A stretch of 64,000 nucleotides of DNA from Tretioscincus oriximinensis (GCA_022410635.1 JAJVDF010000206.1:166065-230064), one strand, 5' to 3'; shown: positions 1-11,843, counted from the first letter of the stretch. Numbers and translations: made by a program. The notes: generated by a model from the sequence alone, not told the origin.

Positions 1-1429
1 GTTAAATTAAGACGGCAAAGAAAATGTTCCCTCAGAGAACAAACTGGTTGCACAAAATTAAAAAAGGGTGCAGTGCTATTTCTTTATCTAGTGTTATAAA
101 GTACTTACACCATGATTGCTGGTCATCTTCAAGAACAAATCACTCGCCGTTTGTCCCTATGAATTTGTCTACATTTCCCCAGTATGCAATTGGCTGTTCT
201 GCGTCCCCTTGCCATTTGTTGCTGGCCCCCCTTATTGTTATTCCTCATAGGTGAGGGGAAAAACTCACTTTTGAACTTGCTAGCATTTGTTAGCGTGCAC
301 AAGAGGGTTTTTCATTCTGTTGTTGCTTTTTCCAGTGTAAATTTGACTAGAAAAAGCAGCTGAATTCCCTCCTCGTCTCTGTTTCACTGAGTGGCAGAGA
401 TTGAAGTCTTGGAAGAAGCTCTTGTAGACAATAAATTCTTGGTGCTGAAGATGCAAAGATAATACAGTGTGATGCAAAAACTGCACAAAAGCATTAGCAA
501 GAAAAAGTGTAATTAAGCCTTTTCTAGCCATTGCTGGATCCCTGCAATTATATGAGGCAAATTCTCTATAATTACAAGCTTATCGAGTGAAAAACCCACA
601 TGTAGATACAGCCTATATAGGGTATGTAAGGACAGACTTCAACACTGGAGCATCACAGATCCTCACACCACTACTGGGTTTATAATTTAACCCGTTCTTT
701 ACTACCTTGCAAGCTGCTAGCCATTTCCCACTATAGTGAGAACAGACTTTTGATCATTACCTATGAAAGGGCAAGAAGAGGTGGCATGCTAAAGATATCA
801 CAGTGGGCCACAAAGCAACTCATGCAAGGTATTGTAAGCAATAGGCAACCAATTTGCTCCCAACCCAGAGCAGTCTGGTGACAATCAATTTAATCCTCCA
901 CATGAAGATTTTCCTAAGCATACCATGTGCAGTGTACTCTTTGTTTTTGGCTTTAAATGGAAAAGAGGTTTAATAAATTACTAGCTGCCCAGTTAACATG
1001 GAACAAAAGCTCATGTCATTTCCTAAGTCAGGTGGGTCACTCAGTTCATGAGATGTGGCATGATTTAAATTCCACACTAACAATGGCAGAAAAATCTATG
1101 CGGCACCAGAAAAGGCACCTGGGAAAAGCTTTGTGCTTCCTCAGGTGGTAAGTATTACACATGGATGTCAGATCTGCAACCTGCCTCTCAGACACAATCC
1201 AGAATAACAGTTTACACCGTTAATGGATATAGAAGAGGCAATTTTTGTATCAGCTTCTAATGTCTGCAGCATTTGGGGGGGAAATCACCAATGGTCCTTC
1301 CTCGGCCCTCCTTATGTGGTGCAGCACAAACAGAAGCCTGATTTTTGGCTTTGATTCATGGCAGGACCAAGATAAAACCCCTCCTCTTCCAGTGGTTGGC
1401 AGGAAAAGGCAAGGAGAGTCAAGGTCATA
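1..1429. other. Intergenic sequence, no recognisable feature
   Basis: Only short chance reading frames are present. I see no splice-framed exon, no RNA gene and no repeat that I can name. It lies more than 13 kb beyond the LTBP1 poly(A) site. In other vertebrates the next gene in this direction is RASGRP3, but no exon of it is visible here. Confidence 0.5.
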
Positions 1430-1687
1430 CAGAGGTTAAGAAATGGTCTTTCAATTGAGAGATCCATTCTCGAAGCCCTGTGTTGGGAGAGGGGTGAGCA
1501 CCCTCTATTGGCCTCAGCCATCTTCAATAGCTTCAGCCAATTCGGCTATTTGAAACCAAGTAATTGCAATTAGATAAATGAGTACCATTGCAATGTGATG
1601 GGGAGGATAGAATATAAGCCTTTTGGTGAAAAATAGTTTGTAAGCCAGTTTGAATCCCTTTTAGTGAGACCCTTCTCCCCCTCCTCC
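1430..1687 (+). mobile_element. tRNA-derived SINE copy, degraded
   Basis: It matches the better copy at 5347-5648 block by block: a B-box-like CTCGAAGCCCTGTG, GGGGTGAGCACC, CAGCTATTTGAAA-like, GGGGAGGATAGAAT and AGCCTTTTGG. The head is incomplete and the TTC-rich tail is replaced by C-rich sequence. Confidence 0.6.
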
Positions 1688-1689
1688 CA

Positions 1690-4600
1690 GTGCTCCTATA
1701 GCTGAAATTCAAGGGTTTTATAGTGCCAGTTGGACACAAAGGAGGGTGGGAGAGCCCCGTTTGTACCCTTCACTATACTTCGCTTCAGGCAACAGCTCCC
1801 CCCCCTCCCCCTTAAGGATGTCATAGATTCCCTTCTTAAGAAACCCAATATTGGTTTTGGGTTAGGGTTTTTGATTCCCTCCCTCCCCCCCCCCCCAGAT
1901 TAAACACAATTTAAATACAATTGCTTTGAACTAATATTAATTTTTTTTAATTCTTGTAATCCCATATGTAATAATTTGTTTAAGTCACTGTTTTGCTGCA
2001 AAGAGATGCACACTCTGGCTTCCGCGGTAGTTGCGACATTTGCCTTTGGCTGCCTTTAAATTCTTGTTAGATGTGTTATATCTAGTGTTGGCATGTCAGT
2101 GCACTGCTAGAAAATATGATCTGTGAGCAAGCACTGTGAGCTACAGCATTGCTAAATCAGCTCAAATACGCAAAGAACAACTCGTGCCAAGGGTGACTTC
2201 AGGCTGAATCGTCACTGGCAGAAGAAATTAGCTTCTGTGCACTAAGATTGCGACACTAAAAGATGCCTCCAGGTCTTCATTTCAGAGGATGGAGGTAACA
2301 TTTCAAGCTGTGAGGGTACAGGATCATTCCCTGCAAAACAGGGGTTGGATTGCACTCACAAGTGAACCCTGCAAAGCGCTTGCTGCTGCCTCATGTGGGG
2401 ATATGGTGATGAAAACGTCTTTTGCAGTAGGCCTCCATTGATAAATAGAGACATGGACACATATCTTACTAACATCCATTCATCCCAATGAATTTTTCCA
2501 TTTGCAGCATGACCTTTTGTGGAACATTCCAATGTGGAAGGAAACTTGTGGAAATGCTATATATGAACTCTGTATCTGTAGGTAGCCAATGAGGTTGATG
2601 TGCACATCTCATTAATTGATGGGGAGGTGTCAGAATGATGTAGCGGAATGCTTATGCAGTTGAACAGTGTGTGCATGAACTGAAAATTATTCATAGAACA
2701 TGTGGGGAAAATCATATTAAACCCCCTCCACACGACGAGTAAAACCCACAATCTAAAAGCAATTATGGATTTCACTCGTTCATACCTACCTGCAAAATCC
2801 GCATGGCATGGATAACTAGCCAGGAAGTTAATACTGAGCATGCTAGTGTTTTCTCACAATATCTTGGTATTCCCATTAAGGAAATGTACACACAGGAAGG
2901 CTTCTTGCCTCCATGGCTGCAGGCATGACTATTTCTGAAAACATCGGCCAAAGAATATTCCGGGGCAAAGGACTTTTTTTTTCTGGTGCATTGGGAAACT
3001 CCATTAACAAGTGGAACGGTGTCATCATGATAATACTACCATTGCGATAGGAAAACCTCATGTGTCTGCAGCTTTAGTCACACGATCAGGGATGGTCACT
3101 TCCACACAAAAAGCAACTATCTAGTCACTGTGTCTTCGGTACAGCACTGAATGTTTGTATTTTTGTAATTTCTGCAGTTGAATCATGAGACTATCTCCAG
3201 ACATACATCTGGAATGCAGAAAATAGGCTGTTATGTTCTGTTTCGGCTGAAACTTATATCTAAATAATTGCTTGAGCTGCAGCCAAGGACTTGAGCATGC
3301 CCAGTAAGGATTTTTGTTTTATTTTATTTTTTCACTTTTGAGTCACAAAACTATTTTATGATCGCATAAACTGCTTTGAACTCCGCTCCTTTTGCAAAGC
3401 AAATTTGAAATGTAGTACAGTGAATGGCTGCCTATGAAATGCTCATCCATATAGATGCTTTGATGGTATATGGAATGAACTCGGCTCTCTTAAATGTGAT
3501 CGTTATTAAAAGTGAAACAAGAATGTGCTATGTAGACTTTCATTTGACAGCTGAAAACATGTGTGTGGCTCACAGGATGACAGCTAATGGCTTTAACCTG
3601 AATCCCTCCTCCCTTCTGATACAGCTTTGGAGTCGTGGTCCTGGCCTGAGCCCTGTTCTTGTTTTTGTTTGCATTGTGGAGACAAGGATAGGGGTGGAAA
3701 CCAGACTACTTGGGGCAGAGAAAACTATCGTTCCCAAATCCTTCCCATCCAATTACATGCATTGTTTTGGGCATTGCTAATAAGTGAATCTCTTTGGGGG
3801 TGGGGGGTAGTTCAGAAAAAGAAATCCAGCACTGGAAATTTTACTTCCTCCTGTAGTTGCAATGTAGCTGTAATGAGCTTCCAGTTGCCATTTTTACTTT
3901 CCTTAAAGAAGAAAATGCCAGCTTGCAAAAAAGCAGCACAACTGAAATAAAAGCTACTTAAGTGGTTTTAATGTCAAATTGTCTGCATATCTTAAATCAT
4001 TCTTTCTCTCTCTCACATACACATACCTGCCCCTGAGGTCTTCCTGGTCCCTTCCCAGCACAGCTGCGTGAATTTATTCCTCCCAGAAATGCTTTGTTTC
4101 CACCCCGCCCCCCTTTTCCATGGTTTCTGAATCCTGCAGCTCTGATCTTCTGCAATTACTCTCCACAATTTGTGACAATTTAGTGGAAAATTCAGGAAGA
4201 GTAATGCAGAATGAAATTGTCAGAGAGCACTCAATAGAAGTGACGATGAGCCTTTTCTGTCAACTGTCTTCAACAGCATTCCTGGATCAGAAAACATTAT
4301 CAGATCCCTGAATTTTGTATCATATGGGTTGCCAGATGTAGACTGGGCTAGGACTTTGTAGCTTTAATGGCTATGGAAGAGGGAACATCATTTTTCTTTT
4401 CCGTATCCATTAAAAGTGTAACATCCTACTTTGGTTTTTATGTGGTAACCCTAACATAATGCAGCTGAATGTAGATGCAGTTTTCCAGAAAGAATCCTAT
4501 TCTGTTAGAGGGTCAACAAAGTAAGGTGCCATGACTTTTAAAAAAATCATTGGTGCACCTTTTCAGTACATATGTAAAGACACACGGTCTATCTCTTGAA

Positions 4601-5346
4601 ACTGAAGTCAAACTTGAGTAATGGCTTGGTTCCAGCACCATTGTTTTCTTGTGAAAACAAAAAGTAAAGTAATTCTCTAGTGTCTTTTTTCATGGATACT
4701 TAGTCCTGCTGAGCTGTGACTTGATCTGTAATGGATCAAATACAGTTTTTGTGATTGAAGCAAAGATTCCAACAGAACATTCATATCTCTCCCTCATTGC
4801 CATTATGCTAACCCTTAAGCCACCTCTGTGTTCAAAGTCAGCTTGAAGCACATCTCAAGGGGGGGCAGATGCAGCAAAGCAAATATGAATGGGAGACTCC
4901 AGTCTGGAAGCTCTCCATCTGGCCCATTGTTTGCTCTTTGCTGTTCTTGAATGAGATTTTAGGTTTGTGTTGTTGACCTATTTGGAATGCAAAACTGAAT
5001 TCTGATACAGTCTGTATTTCCAAGCACAGTGTAGTAAATACTGGGGAACATTGAATACACTTTTGCATAAGTCTTCTTTCCCTGTCACTATTGGTCACGT
5101 ACCTATATCCATGTCTGGGGATTAGAGCGTCTAGCAAAACAGTGGATGGAGTGCTTTTTAGGACAGTCTTGTACAGGCCTTGTGCCCTTTAATGCGTGCT
5201 TCATGTCCCCCAAAATGGAGACACAACTCCCAAAGTCATTCTTGTAGGTATCTAAGGTAAGTGAAAACATACCTTGGTCTGTGCTTTTAACTATATATAC
5301 TTGTGTTTGGACCTCAGATTAAGAAAAATTATTCCAGCTTCTGTAA
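1690..5346. other. Intergenic sequence with little recognisable content
   Basis: The stretch holds C-rich runs at about 1798-1900 and one unclassified dispersed repeat (2793-2980, listed separately). Segment 4326-4456 loosely resembles 20376-20571 but is too diverged to name. I found no coding evidence. Confidence 0.4.
2793..2980 (+). repeat. Unclassified dispersed repeat, copy 1
   Basis: It shares an ordered set of blocks with 9868-10052: a GTTTTCTCACAATATC-like block, TCCCATTAAGGA, ACACAGGAAGGCTTCT, the GGCTGCAGGCATGA / GGCTATGGACATGA pair, and AAAGAATATT followed by GGGCAA. The class is unknown. Confidence 0.5.
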
Positions 5347-5648
5347 TAAATTAGTTGCTTAGGAATTCACCTCTCAGCTGGGAGATGGGGTTTCGAAGCC
5401 CTGTGTGGGACGTGGGGAGGGGTGAGCACCTTCCACTAGCCTGTAGCTCTAGCCAACCCAGCTATTCGAAAGCAAGAATTGCAAGAAATTGCAACTGACT
5501 GCAAGTAGATACATGGGAACCACCAGAGCCTGGTGGGGAAGATAGAATGTCAGCCTTTGGGCAAAAATACCCTTGTAAGCTGCTTTGAGTCCCTTTGAAA
5601 GGTGAGAAAAGCGGGATATAAGAACCCAGTTCTTCTTCTTCTTCTTCT
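5347..5648 (+). mobile_element. tRNA-derived SINE, near full length
   Basis: The best plus-strand copy of the family. A tRNA-like head carries a B-box-like GGTTTCGAAGCCCTG. The body contains GGGGTGAGCACC, AATTGCAAGAAATTGCAA and TGGTGGGGAAGATAGAAT. The 3' end is TATAAGAACCCAGTTC followed by a (TTC)n tail. The start of the tRNA-like head is eroded. Other copies lie at 1430, 13231, 13409, 14724, 59191 and 61560. Confidence 0.75.
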
Positions 5649-5919
5649 AAATTAATTCCTGTGTAACTTTTAAGGAAAAGACCCCAAACAGTAGATCTGT
5701 GAAAGTCATTACCTAAGATCTAATCAAGGCTTAATGGGGTCCGACTGTTCAAATGTAATGGATTATGCTGTCCAGATATTTTTGAATTCTAAAAATATCT
5801 GGAGTGTTACTGACCCTTACACTCCTTGAGAAAGTCACAATTACTGACACACCCTTCTGCTGCTGCACTGCAATAGGCAACTGCAGGTCACCAGTGAGCT
5901 TCCATGTTTGTGTTATAAC

Positions 5920-6077
5920 TAGGCTGACCTGATGACACCTTTTGAGGGGGGTTGAAAACCCATTTTGGTGGTGCCTCTCAGTCTTTTCTGAGGAAAGTTT
6001 TTTCAAAAAAAGATTTTTTTTCAAAAACTTTTTTATTTTTTATTTTTTTTCCCTCAGAAAATAACAGGAGGCACCCC
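5920..6077 (+). mobile_element. Foldback element, truncated copy
   Basis: It starts AGGCTGACCTGATGA and contains inverted segments (GGTGCCTCTCAG / CTCAG...GGAGGCACC) around a poly-T/A centre. The complete relative at 57781-57992 has the matching opposite terminus. Here the right end is missing and a hAT-like element follows. Confidence 0.55.
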
Positions 6078-6085
6078 CCAGAGGG

Positions 6086-6452
6086 CAGTGCTTTTTTTCT
6101 AGAAAAAAAAGTGACGGTACTCACCGGCGTTAGCGGCAGTGGGGGTGGGGCGGCGGTGGCGGGGCGGGGGATGGCATTAGCACTGCCGCTAACGCTGTCC
6201 CCCGCTGCCGCTAACGCCGTCCCCTGCCGTCCCTGCCACCGCTAACGCCGTCCCACACCCCCGCTGCCGCTAACGCCGTCTCCTGCCATCCCCGCCTCTG
6301 CTAACGCCGTCCCCCCTGCCGTCGCTAATGCCCCCCGCCCCCCACTGTCGCCGTCCCTGCCCCCCCACTGCTAACGCCGCTCCCCGCCCCCCCACCTAAA
6401 TAAAAGGTGACGGTATTGCGTACCGTTGCGTACCGTCACAAAAAAAGCCCTG
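6086..6452. mobile_element. Non-autonomous hAT-like element with GC-rich minisatellite core
   Basis: A 367-bp insertion bounded by exact 8-bp direct repeats CCAGAGGG (6078-6085 and 6453-6460). The termini are inverted: CAGTGCTTTTTTT on the left and CAGGGCTTTTTTT as the complement of the right, each followed inward by GTGACGGTAC. An 8-bp duplication and CAG termini are typical of hAT transposons. The core (about 6125-6400) is made of diverged repeats of a roughly 20-25 bp unit containing GCTAACGCCGTCCC. No transposase is encoded, so it would have moved in trans. Confidence 0.75.
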
Positions 6453-6460
6453 CCAGAGGG

Positions 6461-6680
6461 TATTGGTCTATGGAATTCACTTCCAGAAGAGATGGGGTAG
6501 CTAGCAGCCTGCATAGCTTAAAAATAATATTAGATAAAGTCTTATTTAGGATTTATCTAAGATTAGATAAATTCATGGAAGAGAGGTGCATCAATAGCTT
6601 AACATAATTGCTGAAATACTGGACTAAATGGTCTATGGCCCAATTCAGCAGGGCTCCTCTTATGTTCCTATGTTCTTATC
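6461..6680 (+). mobile_element. CR1 LINE 3' end fragment
   Basis: It contains the conserved CR1 3' end: TGGAATTCACTTCCAGAAGA, TAGATAAATTCATGGA and the terminal CTCCTCTTATGTTC. It is severely 5'-truncated and is interrupted at its start by the hAT-like insertion. There is no coding capacity. Confidence 0.7.
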
Positions 6681-8640
6681 ATTTAATAGGCAATTTAAAA
6701 AGAATACCAGAATACAGTTTCAGGATAATGTGGCATAGGAACAAGGCAAAACAAAAACAAACAAACAAAACCCCAGACAGTTACTGATGTTTCTAAACAA
6801 TTGTACTTATGCAGAACAATTTAACACTGAATATTTATGTTTAAATGTTGAGAGAAGATATCCACATACCATTCACAAAAACATGTCTATACACAGGGAC
6901 AAAATTCAAAGGCTGAACTGCCAAGAACCTTTTGCTAGAAATGCTGATCCAGACTAACATGGCTAACTACTTTATATTAGACCATCAGTGCTCGTTTCAG
7001 AGAAATATCTTTATTCTCGCCAACTCATTAGTATTACTCTCTGTGATCTATGTTAAAGTCACACATCCTTTTGCCTTTCTCTTGCATTGGTCATAACACT
7101 ATTAAACACTAAACTTTCCACCTTGTTGCTGTATATTGCTGTATATTGCATTGTAATTATGACAGTGATATTTTTACATTGCACTTTTTAATTAATTCCC
7201 CTCCTCCCACACCATTTAAGACCAAACNTTTTAAGAACAAAAAATTTTGAATCTGCATTTTCTTGGGACTTAAACACACACACACTCTTTATTATAATCA
7301 CTTATCTTCCACTGCTAATGTCTAAAATAGCGTTTTTGTTTGGCAACTATTTTTCCACAATCCTGTAATTTGTTTTAGATTTATTATGAAGATTTTTTTT
7401 TAAAAAAATGGAATTACCTCAATGTGAGTGCTTGACAGTGTCTGTTTCCAGGTCCAATTTCTCCTTTTTCCAGCTCTGTGAAATATTCTGCCCCTCCAAA
7501 AGTTCTTCACTTCATCATTTTTCTCCTTTCAAAGAAATATCTGGAGGACAAACAAATGAATTGTACTTATTTCACATTCTTAGCAACAAGGACAAAGCTT
7601 TTGAGTTTGCAGCACAATTCCTTTTAAATTGTTTAGAAAAATGGCAGCCACATTTCCTCCTATTCTTTCCCTACTTGGTCTTCCTGCCTCCAAGGACCTT
7701 TTCCTTTCTTATTCTATAAATAGGGCTTCCACAGCACAACCTATAGCAGCAAAGGAAATGCAAGGAAAGGAAAGCAAAGACCTCCCAATGGTTGTGACAG
7801 GGCAATGAAACTTTTAACTACTCTTCTTATGATGCACTTATCAGCATCAAGAATGGAACAAGCACTCTGTCACCATTTCGTACTTTCCACTAGTACTATT
7901 GTCATTATCACTAGCAACATTATTTATAGGCTGCCTTTCCAAATTATGTTCAAGCACCTAACGAGAATCTTTTCCCAAGAGGTTTTTTCCCCAAAAGATA
8001 GTATATCATGTCATACCTTAAGTAGAGATCAGCAAATCAATGAAAAGCATTTGAATTGAATGTTTCTTTCAATGTGTGAAAAAGCATTCCGGACACCTTT
8101 TATCTGATAACTTTGCAATAGATGTCAGGCAGAATCTGATCTGTGCCTGCCAAGGTCCTCAAGGGAAAGAGACCAATAAGTGGGGACCTCTGTTTGCTCA
8201 CTGGAACTCTGCAATCTCTTCCACCAACTATTTCCACTTTGGATATTGCGGTGGACGTGTGAAGCTCTGAGTCATCTTCCTGTCAGCGTGTGTGTCTCCT
8301 CACGTCCAAATCCATTAATAGCTGCGCTGGAGGGAATTCTTTCCAAATACAGTGATAAGTTTCACGTTGTATTATATGCAGTGCAGGAAGCCTGGCGACG
8401 TCTTTTGAGATAGAGAGCAGCTCTACACATTTCCAATCCAATCTGAATTCTTCCTAGTCTAAAAAGAGCATTGGTCAAATCCTGTCTTCTGCAAGCAAAA
8501 TTTAAATTCAGCTCCTGACCAAAGGCTCTTTCTCGAAAAGTATCGACTTGGTAAATTGAACATGGTGGGGTTTTTTTCACCAACACAATTTTTAATGCAT
8601 TAAAAAAAAGTTCATTGTTTAAATTTTCATTTTAAAAATA
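6681..8640. other. Intergenic sequence, largely featureless
   Basis: AT-rich sequence. A short match to the tail of the short dispersed family (CAGACTAACATGGCTA) lies near 6952-6967. I find nothing else I can name. One undetermined base is at 7229. Confidence 0.4.
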
Positions 8641-8667
8641 ATTTAAATTTTTAAATAATTTAAATTT

Positions 8668-8815
8668 TCGCGCATCTGAAGAAGAAGGAAGAAATGGTGG
8701 CTGGCAGAGGGCTTTTATACCCTCCGTTATAAGGAAGCCGCATCATCTTCTCGCGCCCGTTTCCGGGGCAGCGAAAGGCGGCTTCCTAGAAGGTCTCCCC
8801 CTTCCCCATCGGCAA
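8668..8815 (+). repeat. GC-rich dispersed repeat, copy 1
   Basis: It shares GGCTGGCAGAGGGCTTTTA, AGCCGCATC and CTCCTAGAAGGTC-type blocks, in the same order, with 62637-62790. The class is unknown. It stands out from its AT-rich surroundings. Confidence 0.5.
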
Positions 8816-8899
8816 TTGCCTGCGCCACTGCAGTCGCGGCCGCAGCAGATTTGTTTTCATTATGTCATATATTGTTTGTTCTGCATCATCATCATCATC

Positions 8900-9145
8900 A
8901 TCTCACATAGCTTGGTTGCTTTCTCCACACCCAGCACCTTGTGAGGTAGGCAGGGTTGAGAGAGTTCTAAAGAACTATGACTGGCCCATGAGCATCATGC
9001 TGCTTTTATCTATTTATCTATTCACAATTTATCTATTCACTATCTATTCACACAATTCATCTCATTGCTCAAGGACAGTGAACCTGATCATAAAACTAGT
9101 CAGAAACTGCCTTTTCTGCCTTTTCCTGTGACTGAAAACCCTCAC
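8900..9145. repeat. Local duplication, copy 1
   Basis: The order of blocks TCACATAGCTTG, TTGCTTTCTC, GTGAGGTAGGCAGGGTTGAG, TATTCACTATCTATTCAC, CTCAAGGACAGTG and CAGAAACTGC recurs at 9470-9778. It contains the tail of a tRNA-type SINE and is preceded by a short (ATC)n run at about 8884-8902. Confidence 0.55.
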
Positions 9146-9469
9146 TGAATCAATCAATATTGACTCATAGGAGGTTCCTTCGGTTGTCAAAAACAAATAA
9201 GACTTATTAGCCATTACATCACTGGGCCAGTAGCTTTGCCAGAGTACCACTGGAATATCTTGGCTGCAATATGGAATGGATGAGGCGCTGGAAGGCCTAT
9301 GGCATGACAGTGGGACTATAGCCTGCTCTAAGCATGAATCACTTGTGTTATAAAAAGGCAAATAGTAGAGAATTTCTCAGAATTCATGCAAAAGCCCCTT
9401 TTTGATCCTTTGAAAATGGCTAACTTTCAGCCATATTCCTAGTATTATATATAATTTTATCAAAGGACG

Positions 9470-9640
9470 GTTCACATAGCTTTTGTTGCTTTCTCTGCAA
9501 AAGACACTGTGAAGTAGGCGGGGTTGAGAACTGTGACTAGCCCAAGGTTACTCAGCAGACTTCATGGAGGAGTATGGAACCAAACTGGTGGATTATCAGT
9601 TAAAAGTCCAACATGCAAACCATTACACCCAATGGGCTCC
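9470..9640 (-). mobile_element. tRNA-headed SINE (second family)
   Basis: Read on the minus strand it starts with a tRNA-like head: an A-box-like TGTAATGGTTTGCATG and a degenerate B-box GGTTCCATACTCC. Next comes CTTGGGCTAGTCACAGTTCT and ends with ACTTCACAGTG. This layout is widespread in squamate genomes. It forms part of the second local duplication copy (9470-9778). Confidence 0.6.
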
Positions 9641-9867
9641 AAGTAGGAATCATAATGCATCTATTCACTATCTGTTCACTATTTACTATTTATCTCATTT
9701 GCTCAAGGACAGTGTAAAGATATAGCCTACACTTATCAGAAACTGCACTTTCTGCCGGTTCCTATGACAGAAAACCCACATTGAGGCTGCAGGCACACAG
9801 TTAGGGGGATTAAAATCCATAATGTGAGAAATTTCAGAATGCATTCACCACACACACCTCTAAATTC

Positions 9868-10052
9868 ATGTGGAACTAGTGGGACAACTAACCAAGAAGT
9901 AAATTCTGCATTGTCTTATGTTGGTGTCTTCTCACACTATCCTAGTGTAATCCCATTAAGGAGTGGTACATAGGAAGGCTTCTCACTTCCTTGGCTATGG
10001 ACATGAACATTTTGCAAAACCCAGCTAAAGAATATTTTAGGGCAATGGATCT
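9868..10052 (+). repeat. Unclassified dispersed repeat, copy 2
   Basis: This is the partner of 2793-2980, with the same block order. Neither copy has an open reading frame or obvious terminal repeats. Confidence 0.5.
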
Positions 10053-10065
10053 GTTTCCGATTCTA

Positions 10066-10250
10066 TTAGGCTGACCAGATGACCCCTTTTTCCTGGGGGA
10101 ATCCTGGTTTTGGGGTATTTATCCCCCCCCCCCACCGGGGGGGTTTCTCCATTTTTTGCTTACTATCACTTTTTTAAGAAAAAAAGTCTGGTTGGGTGAG
10201 TGAGAAGGCATTTTGGCTTTTTTTGGGGGGGGGATATTTTTTCTGCTGTT
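10066..10250 (+). mobile_element. Foldback element, diverged partial copy
   Basis: It begins TAGGCTGACCAGATGACCCC, as at 57782, and continues with CCTGGTTTTGGGG, then homopolymeric C/G runs (about 10124-10145). The right terminus is not recognisable. Confidence 0.45.
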
Positions 10251-11371
10251 GTAGTTCTTCAGTTAATGTTGTTCTGAATTTGAATTATATTCATACAATA
10301 CTCTTTATTTCTATTCGCCACATCCCTGCTTTGGGAATGGGAGGTCTTCCTTTTTTTGCTGCCCCAAAGAGGTAGCCATAATTTTCCATAGATTCTCTAA
10401 TGGGGATTTTTATGTCCCACCCAGAACAAACATAACAAAACGATGTCACTTCCACCCCCGGAAGTGATGTTGCAAAGTTCTTGTGTGCTTCACAAATTTC
10501 TCACACACTTTGAGGATTTCTCATACTTTGCATGGGTTTCTTGCACACATGAGATTATTTGGGGGGTTGGATATGCATATTGGTGGGTGATTTGCATATT
10601 CATGAATATGCAAATTGGCCTGACTATTAATTACCCTGGTTTGGACCTCAGAAAATCAGATCAGTCTAGCGTCTATTAATACATGGAGCAGAGTCATCAT
10701 CATGTAAGTATTATTGCAGTTCTTGTAAATAGTGTGGCCATTTTAAAAACATACTGAAATAAAACAATCAACATATCACATTTATTCCACCTTTTCTTTA
10801 CTTTATTATCTCAAAATAAGGACTTGCCATTCCTATGATAGGATAGATTATGCATCCAGGATCTTCCAAATGCGGTGGAGGCACTGGCCAGGAGTGCCTA
10901 CTTCCAGCTATATCTGATTCACCAGTTACGTCCACTTCTGGACAGGGATGATTAGGCCACAGTGATCAATGCTTTGGTAACTTCCAGACTGGACCACTGT
11001 AATTCACCTTTATGGGGCTGCCCTCGAAAACGGTTCAGAAGCTGAAGCTGGTGTAGAACACAAGCAGCTAGAGTACTAACCAGTGACTGGCCAGACACAT
11101 ACCACACTGGTCTTGAAAGAGCTGCAATGACTGAACCCAATTCAGGGTATTAACTCTATAAGGCACTAAATAACATGGGCCCCAAATATCTAAAGGAACA
11201 TCTTCTCCCATGTCAACCTGCCCATGCCTTAAGATCTGCAACGGAGGCCTCCCTGATTGTACCTCCTGTCTCAGTAACAAAGAGGGTTGGAGCTTGGGAT
11301 AAGACATTTTCCATGGCAGCCCCTGGACTATGGAACGCTCTCCTCCTTGAGGTGAGTCATTCACCATCTTT

Positions 11372-11657
11372 GTGGAATTTACTTCTAGAAGAGGTGGTGG
11401 TAACTAGCCTGGTTAGCTTTAAAACAGGGTTAGACAAGTTCATGGAAGCCAAGGATGTAAATAGCTACTAGGATGGATCTCTTGATACTGCCTCAGAGAT
11501 GGAGCAACAGGAAGGATTTCTGAAGGACCATTTTCAGGGAGTCAAGAAAAGGTGAATATTTTCCTTTTTCTGCTTGAGATTGCCCAGGTGCAATTGGTGT
11601 GCTACTGTGTGACACAGAATGCTGGACTAGACATAAAATGGCCAGTATGTTGTTATG
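11372..11657 (+). mobile_element. CR1 LINE 3' end nested in L2
   Basis: It contains TGGAATTTACTTCTAGAAGA, GGTTAGACAAGTTCATGGA and GTGTGACACAGAATGCTGG. L2 sequence stops at 11371 and resumes near 11658, so the CR1 copy is younger than the L2 copy. Confidence 0.7.
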
Positions 11658-11759
11658 TATGCATTCAGAAATCACTTGAAGATGTATCTCTTTCACCTGA
11701 CCTTTGGCTGAAAAAATGCCTCTCCCTTCCCTATTTTTAGACATTGTTGTTTTAATATG

Positions 11760-11843
11760 CATCTGAAGAAGTAGACGTGTCTACGAAAGCTTATTCCACC
11801 CACGTTTCTCCTGTTAGTCTCAAAGTGCTATTAGTCCCTTTGC
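11760..11843 (+). mobile_element. 84-bp short dispersed element with 13-bp target duplication
   Basis: It is bounded by perfect copies of TTGTTTTAATATG (11747-11759 and 11844-11856). The insert contains CATCTGAAGAAG, the palindrome GTAGACGTGTCTAC, GAAAGCTTAT, GTTAGTCTCAAAGTGCT and CCCTTTGC. The duplication length suits LINE-driven retroposition. Related copies are at 13705, 16124, 31445, 32110 and 36226. I do not recognise a tRNA, 7SL or 5S head. Confidence 0.75.

Noticed and set aside
3424..3780. 118-codon plus-strand frame in the intergenic region
   Set aside because: No domain or resemblance and no transcript features. The length is possible by chance in this composition.
5347..5460. tRNA-gene-like boxes in SINE heads
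   Set aside because: A- and B-box-like sequences are present, but they lie in dispersed copies with a common body and tail and would not fold as intact tRNA genes.
5952..6245. 97-codon frame rich in Ala/Gly
   Set aside because: It crosses the border of a foldback and the hAT-like minisatellite and has no family resemblance.
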